From positions 1 to 9,988 of the forward strand of contig JAGVFV010000026.1 in NCBI GenBank assembly GCA_020057445.1: DNA of 9,988 nt, read 5' to 3'. The stretch is from an archaeon (GTDB lineage Archaea > Nanobdellota > Nanobdellia > Woesearchaeales > JAHJEM01). The translations under genes were made by a program, and so were the position numbers. The notes below the pieces were generated by a model. The model did no database searches and was not told the origin of the DNA. It worked only from the letters and a program-made list of their open reading frames with translations. Within the stretch, counting starts at the first letter, position 1; every line of letters starts with the position of its first letter. Positions 1 through 5,728 of the stretch are shown here, piece by piece.

Positions 1-62
1 AAAAATAGGGTCAAACTCCACTGTGTCATTTTTCCCTAGGAGAAATGGCACGACGAAAAGAA

Positions 63-72
63 GGTGAGGGAG
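63..72 (+). promoter_or_regulatory. Shine-Dalgarno site deciding the start at 78
   Basis: GGTGAGGGAG matches the archaeal anti-Shine-Dalgarno well and ends five bases before the ATG at 78. The ATG at 45 has only a badly spaced AGGAG (38-42). Confidence 0.5.
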
Positions 73-77
73 AAAAA

Positions 78-419
78 ATGAGAGGAATACTGCACATCGA
101 TGACGTTCTCTTTCATACAGGACGCGATCAGGATGAATCGACAATCACCAACGTCCTCAACAATATCTATTTAGTTGGGGACCCGAACAATCTCAACATT
201 CTCCGCGGACAACAAATGACATTCCATGTCACTGCAAGTCCCCTTTCCGATACTCCCCGAAGGGCAATCGTCTGGCCAGAACCACTCCCAGGTCTTGATT
301 TTATCACCTACCGCAAGAGCAGTCCATTAGATGTTCCTATGACCAGAGCCGATCTTGATGGCTTTGATGTTCATGAATCAGGATGGATCATCACCTTCAG
401 GTACCATCCGCTACATTAA
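78..419 (+). CDS. Hypothetical protein, unrecognised small soluble protein
   Basis: I do not recognise this family. From the ATG at 78 it encodes 113 residues, starting MRGILHIDD and ending in an alternating polar/hydrophobic stretch (WIITFRYHPLH). There is no signal peptide, membrane helix or cysteine motif, and the pattern suggests a small, mostly beta-strand cytoplasmic domain. The start at 78 is preferred because a GGTGAGGGAG Shine-Dalgarno-like stretch (63-72) ends five bases upstream. The alternative in-frame ATG at 45 has AGGAG only two bases away, too close for good initiation, and would add eleven charged residues encoded by that same purine-rich stretch. It converges on the TrpF-like gene, whose stop lies 27 bases away. 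An upstream partner could lie outside the window. Coding status is supported by the SD and by the absence of a better frame; function is unknown. Confidence 0.6.
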   Translation: MRGILHIDDVLFHTGRDQDESTITNVLNNIYLVGDPNNLNILRGQQMTFHVTASPLSDTPRRAIVWPEPLPGLDFITYRKSSPLDVPMTRADLDGFDVHESGWIITFRYHPLH

Positions 420-446
420 CCAGCATTGTCCTTTCAGACGTCATTT

Positions 447-1268
447 CTATACAACTGTCTTCTGATAGTTCATTAAATACTCTCTCACTTGGCTAAGATT
501 GAGCTCATCCTTTGCGACACTATCTCCCTCGCGGACAATATCCCTCACCGCACTTTCCGTATCGATGCTGAAACCAGACTGCAACTCCTCACACAAAGAA
601 TTCACCACAGTCACCACATTTATAGGACCAATCCCTCCTGCATAGACCAATCCGACGTCATCGAATTCACTGAGTCGTCTAATCCTCTTTCCAAACCGCA
701 CTGCCAGGCTGTCTGAACCAACATCCAGACCCAGATTAGTCCCGTGGCTCGGGTCAAACATGACATACGCAACGAGTCCTGCATACTGCCTGATATCATT
801 CACCAATACATCAATGTTTCCCTTCGCGGCATCCTGGACAGCATCTCCCGTCCATACCTTATATCCGCCTTGGTCCTTGTTCGATACAGCCGCTTTGAGT
901 ATGACCTGAAATCCGAGATCATTGATCCTTTGCATCGTACCGACATCAGGAGGCAGGGTGTTCAATTGGAGCAAGGCAGGCGTGCCTATGTGCCCTGCAA
1001 GCAGTTCCAGGTCAGGAATTATTTTCCTGTCATCCTTCGTATAGTAATGGAATGCGGGAAAGAATCCGTGTCTTAGCGTCTCTGCACTCAATCTGTCCAA
1101 CTCTGCAAACAGGGGTTGCCTCGGATTTGCCGTGCCTTGATTGATAGACTTACTCGACACTTGATACCCAATCACGATGGGAAACCCCAATTTTTCCTCT
1201 TCACGGATCTCCCCTATCTTTTCCAGTTGTCCAACAGCGGAAATGCCGCTTACCGAGACGTAGTTCAT
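447..1268 (-). CDS. TrpF-like (phosphoribosylanthranilate isomerase-like) TIM-barrel protein
   Basis: This 273-residue protein follows the strand order of phosphoribosylanthranilate isomerase. Beta-1 is VSVSGI (residues 4-9), beta-2 FPIVIGY, beta-3 FPAFHYY, beta-4 PALLQLN (97-103), beta-5 FQVILKA, beta-6 YVMFDPSHGT (168-177), beta-7 VYAGGIGPINV (208-218) and beta-8 SIDTESAV (234-241). TrpF has matching VKICGI, VQLHG, LLD, AGGL and VDVSSGVE segments. The catalytic aspartate has a counterpart in Asp172, but the catalytic cysteine at residue 7 is a serine, so isomerase activity is doubtful. It is longer than usual TrpF (about 200-230 residues), and no other trp gene is nearby, so tryptophan synthesis is unlikely. 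The ATG at 1268 gives a TrpF-like N-terminus. The ATG at 1274 is equally possible, while the open frame back to 1604 runs into the divergent regulator gene and is rejected. Probably leaderless, and perhaps controlled by the neighbouring TrmB regulator. Confidence 0.75.
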   Translation of the reverse strand: MNYVSVSGISAVGQLEKIGEIREEEKLGFPIVIGYQVSSKSINQGTANPRQPLFAELDRLSAETLRHGFFPAFHYYTKDDRKIIPDLELLAGHIGTPALLQLNTLPPDVGTMQRINDLGFQVILKAAVSNKDQGGYKVWTGDAVQDAAKGNIDVLVNDIRQYAGLVAYVMFDPSHGTNLGLDVGSDSLAVRFGKRIRRLSEFDDVGLVYAGGIGPINVVTVVNSLCEELQSGFSIDTESAVRDIVREGDSVAKDELNLSQVREYLMNYQKTVV

Positions 1269-1272
1269 GACC

Positions 1273-1290
1273 ATGCATATCTCATTCTTC
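1273..1290. repeat. Imperfect direct repeat, copy 1 (candidate operator)
   Basis: ATGCAT, four bases, then CATTCTTC. The same two words in the same order recur at 1335-1353 with a five-base spacer. This copy lies between the TATA-like box and the start codon of the TrpF-like gene, where a bound repressor would block initiation. Confidence 0.4.
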
Positions 1291-1293
1291 GCG

Positions 1294-1303
1294 CATTTAA
1301 TGA
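1294..1303 (-). promoter_or_regulatory. Probable TATA box of the TrpF-like gene
   Basis: On the minus strand this reads TCATTAAATG. Its centre lies about 25 bases before the ATG at 1274 and 30 before the ATG at 1268, fitting a leaderless or nearly leaderless transcript. No Shine-Dalgarno site precedes either start. Confidence 0.4.
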
Positions 1304-1329
1304 TTTGTGCTGTCACCGAAAGAGTAACA

Positions 1330-1335
1330 TTTAAA
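1330..1335 (+). promoter_or_regulatory. TATA box of the TrmB-type regulator gene
   Basis: TTTAAA inside the palindrome ATTTAAAT (1329-1336), centred 27-28 bases before the ATG at 1360, which has no Shine-Dalgarno site. This predicts a leaderless mRNA. Confidence 0.6.
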
Positions 1336-1353
1336 TGCATTGCACCATTCTTC
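1335..1353. repeat. Imperfect direct repeat, copy 2 (candidate operator)
   Basis: ATGCAT, five bases, then CATTCTTC, 62-63 bases from copy 1. It lies just after the TTTAAA box and ends six bases before the ATG of the TrmB-type regulator gene, a position suited to autoregulation. Confidence 0.4.
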
Positions 1354-1359
1354 TCAAAC

Positions 1360-2067
1360 ATGGAACAGGCGCAAGCGGCACAGATCCTAAAAGATATGGG
1401 ATTTTCAGAATGGGAAGTCGAAACATACCTCGCACTCCTCAAACACGGGCCACAGACAGCGGTTGAGCTTGCCAGACTGACGCATGTCGCTAGGTCAAAG
1501 ACATATGAAGTCGTAACCAGACTTAGAAGAAAGGGATATGTGATGAAGGTCCCTCCAATGCCAACCTCGGGAGTCACCCAACGATTTGTCGCGATGGACC
1601 CCAAAAAAGTCTTCTCTTCAAAACAAAAAGAAATAGAGGAGGCGGGAAGGTATCTTGGAAAGCTCTACGAAAACCCGATCAAGCCAAGATTCCCCAACAT
1701 CAACTACTACACGAGCAGGGAAGCTGCAAAAGAACTCTTCTCCCACCTCCACACAACACCAGGTCCATTCTACATCCGCCTCGTCAACCTCGACCTCAAG
1801 ATACCTCTCGGATACGCATTCGACCACTTCTTTCGGGAAATCCAAAAGAAAAAACATCATTTCCTCCTCGAAGAGACGAAAGAGCTTGCCGCATTCTCAA
1901 AATCGGTCAAGCATAAGTCATTCTTCGGACATGGCGGCATCAATTACATCATCACTTCCGACAGTGTCATTTTGGACCTATGGCAAAGCCAGCACGTCAT
2001 CCTCGAGATCAATTCAAAAGAAGCAGTTACAACATACCTGCAGCTCTTCAAGGAAGCCATGCAATAA
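1360..2067 (+). CDS. TrmB-family transcriptional regulator
   Basis: The product is 235 residues. The first 75 or so form a TrmB-type winged helix: a helix around MGFSEWEVETYLALLKHG, then AVELARLTHVARSKTYEVV (residues 34-52) as the turn and recognition helix, then TRLRRKGYV entering the wing. Residues 85-104 look like a linking helix or short coiled coil. The remaining 130 residues are a compact alpha/beta effector or dimerisation domain without the full sugar-binding C-terminal region of long TrmB proteins; its ligand cannot be told. The ATG at 1360 is chosen because it sits 27-28 bases behind a TATA box and starts right at the winged helix; the ATG at 1267 would place the promoter inside the gene. 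It is divergent from the TrpF-like gene, and paired direct repeats between them suggest it controls both. Confidence 0.85.
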   Translation: MEQAQAAQILKDMGFSEWEVETYLALLKHGPQTAVELARLTHVARSKTYEVVTRLRRKGYVMKVPPMPTSGVTQRFVAMDPKKVFSSKQKEIEEAGRYLGKLYENPIKPRFPNINYYTSREAAKELFSHLHTTPGPFYIRLVNLDLKIPLGYAFDHFFREIQKKKHHFLLEETKELAAFSKSVKHKSFFGHGGINYIITSDSVILDLWQSQHVILEINSKEAVTTYLQLFKEAMQ

Positions 2068-2070
2068 ACC

Positions 2071-2078
2071 TTTTTTAA
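2071..2078 (+). promoter_or_regulatory. T-tract: possible terminator and TATA box of the next gene
   Basis: TTTTTTAA begins three bases after the TrmB-type gene's stop codon. Six T residues can terminate archaeal transcription. The TTTTAA part is centred 20 bases before the ATG at 2096 and 26-27 before the ATG at 2102, so it may also serve as the peptidase gene's TATA box. Confidence 0.4.
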
Positions 2079-2095
2079 CCTCACATAGACGCATT

Positions 2096-2491
2096 ATGGA
2101 AATGAAGTCAATCACCCAAGAACAACCAATGGGATGCGCAGTCGCCTGCGTCGCCTCTCTTCTCAGTATTTCCTATCAGGATGCACTTTCTCTTTTTTCC
2201 CATCCAGCGCGGGCGAGCACAAAAGGATTCTACTGCAGAGACATCATTGCAGCGCTCGCCAGAAAAAGAGTTAGCTATACGTATAAAAAATACGTAGGCA
2301 ATACCATAAAGGATGGAACGATTGTCTTCTTTCATCGAAGCAATTCATATCCTCTCGGTCATTATCTTCTCAAGACAAGACGAGGTTGGATGAACCCCTG
2401 GATCAATTATCCGACAATAACGTCAGCCAAAGCAGGATTCCAAAAAAGACTTCCTGGAAAGGCGCAATGGATCATTAACCCGATGAATTAG
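2096..2491 (+). CDS. Small C39-like cysteine peptidase
   Basis: This 131-residue protein looks like an isolated peptidase C39-like (papain-fold) domain. Near the N-terminus, Gln8 lies six residues before Cys14 (QEQPMGCAVAC), the spacing of the oxyanion Gln and nucleophilic Cys in C39 domains. His89 lies in LGHYLLK, like the family's GHxxVL motif, and Asn100 in WMNPW could be the third member of the triad, taking the place of the usual Asp. C39 domains trim double-glycine leader peptides in exporters, but this one has no transporter, membrane helix or signal peptide, so it should be cytoplasmic and its substrate is unknown. The ATG at 2102 is an alternative start that fits the TATA distance better. 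The frame stays open back to 1655 only as a shadow of the TrmB-type gene. Three sampled lines have about 35-45% GC, lower than glmS. Confidence 0.65.
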   Translation: MEMKSITQEQPMGCAVACVASLLSISYQDALSLFSHPARASTKGFYCRDIIAALARKRVSYTYKKYVGNTIKDGTIVFFHRSNSYPLGHYLLKTRRGWMNPWINYPTITSAKAGFQKRLPGKAQWIINPMN

Positions 2492-2492
2492 A

Positions 2493-2497
2493 TTTTT
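2493..2497 (+). terminator. Short T-tract terminator after the peptidase gene
   Basis: Five T residues start one base after the TAG stop at 2489-2491. Archaeal RNA polymerase can stop at runs of five or more T, but this is a minimal example. Confidence 0.35.
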
Positions 2498-2525
2498 ACC
2501 ATTATTTAGTAATAAATAAAGCAAA

Positions 2526-2535
2526 ATTTAAAAAT
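2526..2535 (+). promoter_or_regulatory. TATA box of the CYTH/VTC-like gene
   Basis: ATTTAAAAAT with TTTAAA (2527-2532) centred 28-29 bases before the ATG at 2558. No Shine-Dalgarno site lies between them, so a leaderless transcript is expected. Confidence 0.55.
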
Positions 2536-2557
2536 CCGATCCCACTTTCTCTTCTTT

Positions 2558-3733
2558 ATGACACTCGAAAGTATCGTGCTCCTGGACAAGACAGCTGCAG
2601 AACAGCCAATCCAGCTGCCAGAACATCCCTATATCACATCACTCAAGAATTTCGGAGTCGGAGAAATTCTTGCAGGAGGAATCGACCTTGGGACGACAAC
2701 TCTTGCAAACTCCCTCCTTTCCGAAGCAGCAAGGATGGTCTGGCTCCCTTGGGTCGGGCCGGTCACTGAGAAAGGAGTCTTCTACCTCCGTACGCTCGTC
2801 AAAGCGAAAAAAATCCACGATACCACACCAGAATCCAAACGCCGCCCATTATCCTATTATGTCAGAGAAGGCCTCAAAGAAGGAAGCGATGACCTCATCA
2901 AAGACATCACCATCCATGATCCGCTCTATGTCGGATTCATGTATGCCGGCCTGCATTTCACAGACATCCATCCTGCCTTCCTCTCCTTCAGCTCCTACAT
3001 AACAGGCGTCCTCATCGCGGCAGGAGTCGACTGCGCAAAGAACGAGGCGCAATTCACAAGAAAAAAGAAACAGCTGAAGGCTGCAGGATTTGGGCATGAA
3101 CAATACTTCGAGGCACGATTCCTCATCCACTCAGACTTCGACGCAGAAGACGCGATACATCACTTCAGACAGCAATTCCACATCGGAGACCCTGTGACGA
3201 CCCATTATCATGACCAGTACTTCCAGCACAATATCGTTTCCTATTCCGGACGTACACCGAAACTTCGCCTCCGAAGCCGCGAAAGACGCCCCTATGAACA
3301 GGACGATGCCGTCTACGGCAGTGATCCTGACTTCGTCACCAGCATGCAGATCACTTTCACCAAAGCAAGAGAACAGAAGAAAAAAGAAATCGACCAATAC
3401 CGCTTTTTTCCCGCGGAAAAAGAGAAGATGTGGGCGATTCTCCCCAGAATCGCATCACCTGCAGACATACCTGATAAAACACTACGAGATATCGTAGGAA
3501 AACTCATCTACAAGCCACTTGGCACTCTCGATTTCGACAGGACTGTCGCCAAGAATGAAGAACTCTCGCTCTGCACAGACCGCATGTCCTTTGAAAGACC
3601 ATTCTACATCCTTGAGGTCAAGGTCTACAAGGACACGAGATTACTGCAAGAAGCCATGCGATACATCATGGCAGAACTCCCAGTCGTCGTCCAGCAGACA
3701 ACGCACGGGAAGTCAGACCTATTCATCGGATGA
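2558..3733 (+). CDS. CYTH/VTC-like triphosphate-tunnel domain protein with hydrophobic N-terminal domain
   Basis: The 391-residue product has two parts. Residues 30-160 include moderately hydrophobic stretches (about 32-54, 58-80 and 121-157) that may be membrane or membrane-surface helices. Residues 182-390 follow the CYTH/VTC (triphosphate tunnel) pattern: FEARFLI with Glu185, DQYF (219-222), LRLRSRERR (236-244), ITFTKAR (265-271), KPLGTLDFDRT (319-329), LSLCTDRM (336-343), ILEVKVYKD (351-359) and a closing HGKSDLF. Charged residues at these places normally line a tunnel that binds triphosphate or polyphosphate and metal. Known relatives include thiamine triphosphatase, CyaB adenylate cyclase and VTC polyphosphate polymerase; the KP...R and LEVKV segments lean towards VTC. 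The exact reaction is not known. The ATG at 2558 fits the TATA distance. It converges on the phosphatase gene 18 bases away. Confidence 0.55.
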   Translation: MTLESIVLLDKTAAEQPIQLPEHPYITSLKNFGVGEILAGGIDLGTTTLANSLLSEAARMVWLPWVGPVTEKGVFYLRTLVKAKKIHDTTPESKRRPLSYYVREGLKEGSDDLIKDITIHDPLYVGFMYAGLHFTDIHPAFLSFSSYITGVLIAAGVDCAKNEAQFTRKKKQLKAAGFGHEQYFEARFLIHSDFDAEDAIHHFRQQFHIGDPVTTHYHDQYFQHNIVSYSGRTPKLRLRSRERRPYEQDDAVYGSDPDFVTSMQITFTKAREQKKKEIDQYRFFPAEKEKMWAILPRIASPADIPDKTLRDIVGKLIYKPLGTLDFDRTVAKNEELSLCTDRMSFERPFYILEVKVYKDTRLLQEAMRYIMAELPVVVQQTTHGKSDLFIG

Positions 3734-3751
3734 ACCAATTTTCACTGATAG

Positions 3752-4528
3752 TCATCCTGTTTGAGAATATTTCTTCAAGGCTTCGTCCACGAGATCCTCC
3801 CTCTCTTTGCGAAATGCGAGCAGGCCCTTGTTCGGGACAAGATAATCGAACCGTGACCCGTCCCTGTTCAGGACGATGAACTTTTCAGGATCCAGGAGGT
3901 AGATCCCTCCCGCGACATCCCATGAGTTTCCCTTTCCTTCTTTTGTGAATATCAGGCCATCAATAGACCCCCTTGCAAGATGCGCAAGAGACAATGCGAT
4001 CGAGCCGCTATTTCTCTGCAGGGAAATATCATCCCTTCCGATGAACAGATTGCCATCATAGCGCGGATCATCACCGACAGAGATCTTGACCTTCCCGAAG
4101 CGCAACGCATTCTCCAGGGGATATCTCTTCCCGTCAAAGAGTGTATACCTGTCACCTCGATAGCCTGCATAGAGGATGTCACGCATGAAATCATAGACAA
4201 CACCAGCAAAGAGACCCTGCTCATCATCTACCCCTACAGTCAGCGCGCACTGGAAATCGCCGCGCACAAATGACTTTGTGCCATCGATTGGATCGATGTA
4301 CACAGTCTCCCTTGCCCCATTCTTCACATCGTCCTCCTCCTCGCCGACGATATTGACAGGTCCGTCCTTGACCAGGGCTTTTCGAAGCATCGCTTCTGCA
4401 AGCTTGTCAAGAGATGTCACCGGATCATCCTTCTCTTTCCAGCCGACGTATCCGTACTCAAATGCCCTCTTTCGGATTTCTTTTCCTGCGTCAAGGGCTG
4501 CCTGAATCAAGATGTGTTCGCTGACCAT
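3752..4528 (-). CDS. Inositol monophosphatase family phosphatase
   Basis: The 258-residue product carries the metal-site motifs of the Li-sensitive IMPase/FBPase/CysQ superfamily: GEEEDD (62-67, Glu ligands), DPIDGTKSF (79-87, with Asp79 and Asp82), GSIALSLAHLARGSIDG (175-191) and WDVAGG (203-208). Length is normal. Such enzymes remove phosphate from inositol-1-phosphate, fructose-1,6-bisphosphate or 3'-phosphoadenosine 5'-phosphate with Mg2+. Archaeal members often accept both inositol phosphate and fructose bisphosphate, and the substrate cannot be settled here. It is soluble and cytoplasmic. The ATG at 4528 is preferred over the in-frame GTG at 4549, which lies at the TATA box itself; the box is centred about 26 bases upstream of 4528, giving a leaderless mRNA. 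It is divergent from the AbrB-PhoU regulator gene across a very AT-rich region. Confidence 0.9.
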   Translation of the reverse strand: MVSEHILIQAALDAGKEIRKRAFEYGYVGWKEKDDPVTSLDKLAEAMLRKALVKDGPVNIVGEEEDDVKNGARETVYIDPIDGTKSFVRGDFQCALTVGVDDEQGLFAGVVYDFMRDILYAGYRGDRYTLFDGKRYPLENALRFGKVKISVGDDPRYDGNLFIGRDDISLQRNSGSIALSLAHLARGSIDGLIFTKEGKGNSWDVAGGIYLLDPEKFIVLNRDGSRFDYLVPNKGLLAFRKEREDLVDEALKKYSQTG

Positions 4529-4549
4529 ATAGTGATGGAAGCACAACAC

Positions 4550-4558
4550 ATATAAATA
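4550..4558 (-). promoter_or_regulatory. TATA box of the phosphatase gene
   Basis: The minus strand reads ATATTTATA, centred about 26 bases before the ATG at 4528, with no Shine-Dalgarno site in between. Confidence 0.6.
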
Positions 4559-4566
4559 TATAATTT
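4557..4566 (+). promoter_or_regulatory. Probable TATA box of the AbrB-PhoU gene
   Basis: TATATAATTT lies about 28-31 bases before the ATG at 4592. It abuts the phosphatase gene's box on the other strand, so the two divergent promoters overlap. Confidence 0.45.
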
Positions 4567-4567
4567 C

Positions 4568-4587
4568 TATATGTTATATAACATATA
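4568..4587. promoter_or_regulatory. Perfect 20-bp palindrome, candidate operator
   Basis: Each half is TATATGTTAT read inward, and the two halves are exact reverse complements about the axis between 4577 and 4578. It ends four bases before the regulator's ATG at 4592, between TATA box and start codon. AbrB-type domains bind DNA as dimers, so autoregulation is a reasonable inference. Confidence 0.5.
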
Positions 4588-4591
4588 TACA

Positions 4592-5431
4592 ATGGAGCGA
4601 AAACTCGTCAGGCAAGGGAGAAACGCACTCACGGTCACCATCCCTTCTGCATGGGCCAAAAAGCATGGCCTGCTGCAAGGGGACATCGTCAGCATCACCG
4701 AGCAAAAGAACGAGCTCCTCATCAGCAGCAGGGCAACGGAAAAAAGAAAGACAAGCATCTCATGCAAGGGATACGAAAAAAGCCAGCTCTACCACATCAT
4801 CCAAGGAAAATACATTCAAGGATATGACTCCATCACAGTCCTTCACGATCCATTGGCCCCGCTTCAAGACATCGTCTCCACCATGACTGGCATGATCATC
4901 GCAGAACAGACACGAGAACGCACCACCATCAAATCCATCGTCGCAGTCCCTGAAGAGGACTTTAGCACCATCCTTCGAAGAGCCGGCCACATACTCAACA
5001 ATCAGGCGGCAATACTCCTTGCGATCGCAGAAAGAAAAGACGACCTCGACCACATCAAGAACGAAGAAGCGCTCCTCGACACGAACCTCCTCTATTGCCT
5101 CCGCTATCTCAACAAGTACGAGGCGCATGAGCAAGCCTACAAATACTTCCTCCTCTGCGCGACGCTCGAATCAGCAGGAGACCAGCTCTCAGAAATCGCA
5201 AAACACATCGCAGGACAACGCGCGCTTGCTCTTCTCATCGCAGACAACATATCCCTCTACATCGACCTGCTCTTCCGAAAAGACTTCTCTATGCTCTACA
5301 CAGCACTTCGCGCATTCCGCAAAGCCATCCATCAAAAAACCTTCGCAGACGGCCTTTCCTTCTCACTCGCTGAGACCCTCTACAACTACATCGGATTCCT
5401 CGTCGAAGACCCGACGAAACATCACATTTAA
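4592..5431 (+). CDS. AbrB-PhoU fusion regulator (archaeal phosphate uptake regulator type)
   Basis: The product is 279 residues. Residues 1-47 form a SpoVT/AbrB swapped-hairpin DNA-binding domain: MERKLVRQG, then LTVTIPSAWAKKHGLLQGD (13-31), then a second hairpin IVSITEQKNELLIS. Residues 80-275 are mainly helical and PhoU-like, with paired helical bundles; LESAGDQLSEIAKHI (192-206) resembles the PhoU metal-binding E/D-x3-D helix. Archaeal proteins of this build are usually annotated as phosphate uptake regulators, but no pst transporter or phosphate sensor is in the window, so the phosphate link is by family only. The ATG at 4592 is chosen over the in-frame ATG at 4571 because it starts exactly at the AbrB motif; the earlier one lies inside the palindrome. 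Its stop codon sits in the TATA box of the next gene. Confidence 0.85.
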   Translation: MERKLVRQGRNALTVTIPSAWAKKHGLLQGDIVSITEQKNELLISSRATEKRKTSISCKGYEKSQLYHIIQGKYIQGYDSITVLHDPLAPLQDIVSTMTGMIIAEQTRERTTIKSIVAVPEEDFSTILRRAGHILNNQAAILLAIAERKDDLDHIKNEEALLDTNLLYCLRYLNKYEAHEQAYKYFLLCATLESAGDQLSEIAKHIAGQRALALLIADNISLYIDLLFRKDFSMLYTALRAFRKAIHQKTFADGLSFSLAETLYNYIGFLVEDPTKHHI

Positions 5432-5434
5432 ATA
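5427..5434 (+). promoter_or_regulatory. TATA box of the EF-domain protein gene
   Basis: TTTAAATA overlaps the stop codon of the AbrB-PhoU gene. A start site about 26-28 bases on would fall near 5456, giving a leader of about a dozen bases that begins with the Shine-Dalgarno site. Confidence 0.55.
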
Positions 5435-5456
5435 TGGAAAGCGCCCTGATATTATC

Positions 5457-5463
5457 GGGGTGA
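5457..5463 (+). promoter_or_regulatory. Shine-Dalgarno site of the EF-domain protein gene
   Basis: GGGGTGA ends four bases before the ATG at 5468. This gene has a led transcript, unlike most of its neighbours. Confidence 0.6.
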
Positions 5464-5467
5464 AAGC

Positions 5468-5728
5468 ATGGACGAAGAACTCGGAGAATATGTCGGCAGG
5501 ATCACTCACCACTTCTCAAAGATCGGAGTCGCAGTCATACTCCTCGAAGAAGGCGTCCTCAAGGCAGGAGACCGCATCAGGATCAAAGGCCACTCAGAAG
5601 ACTTTGAGATGACAGTCACAAGCATGCAGGTCAACCACAAGGACATCGCCGAAGCGAAGAAAGGAGACGACATAGGCATGCATGTAGACCATCCTGTCCA
5701 CGAAAACGACAAAGTATTCAAAGTTTAA
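5468..5728 (+). CDS. Translation elongation factor-like protein (EF-Tu domain II only)
   Basis: This 86-residue protein is a single beta-barrel like domain II of translational GTPases. The hallmarks are in order: GRITHHFSKIGVAVI (10-24), LKAGDRIRIKG (31-41), VTSMQVNHKDIAEAKKGDDIGM (50-71) and a final strand ending DKVFKV. There is no G domain, so it cannot hydrolyse GTP like EF-Tu. Similar stand-alone archaeal proteins are annotated only as elongation factor-like, and their role is unknown; binding RNA or a ribosomal factor is a guess. The start is well supported by GGGGTGA four bases upstream and by a TATA box 38 bases upstream. A full-strength GGAGGTGA follows right after its stop codon but has no start codon at a usable distance. 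Confidence 0.85.
   Translation: MDEELGEYVGRITHHFSKIGVAVILLEEGVLKAGDRIRIKGHSEDFEMTVTSMQVNHKDIAEAKKGDDIGMHVDHPVHENDKVFKV

Noticed and set aside
1269..1604. N-terminal extension of the TrpF-like frame to 385 residues
   Set aside because: The extra 112 residues lie antisense to the TrmB-type winged helix and over both promoters, are cysteine- and serine-rich without a domain, and would cover the TATA boxes.
1655..2095. Upstream extension of the peptidase frame inside the TrmB-type gene
   Set aside because: The translation is a serine- and threonine-rich shadow of the regulator in another frame.
2502..2520. Weak inverted repeat TTATT/AATAA in the gap before the CYTH/VTC-like gene
   Set aside because: Five-base arms in very AT-rich DNA are expected by chance.
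3131..3397. Antisense frames within the CYTH/VTC-like gene
   Set aside because: No domain or ribosome site, and the sense frame has a clear motif series.
5019..5612. 197-codon frame overlapping the AbrB-PhoU and EF-domain genes
   Set aside because: Its product is low-complexity S/T/K-rich sequence, a shadow of two well-supported genes.
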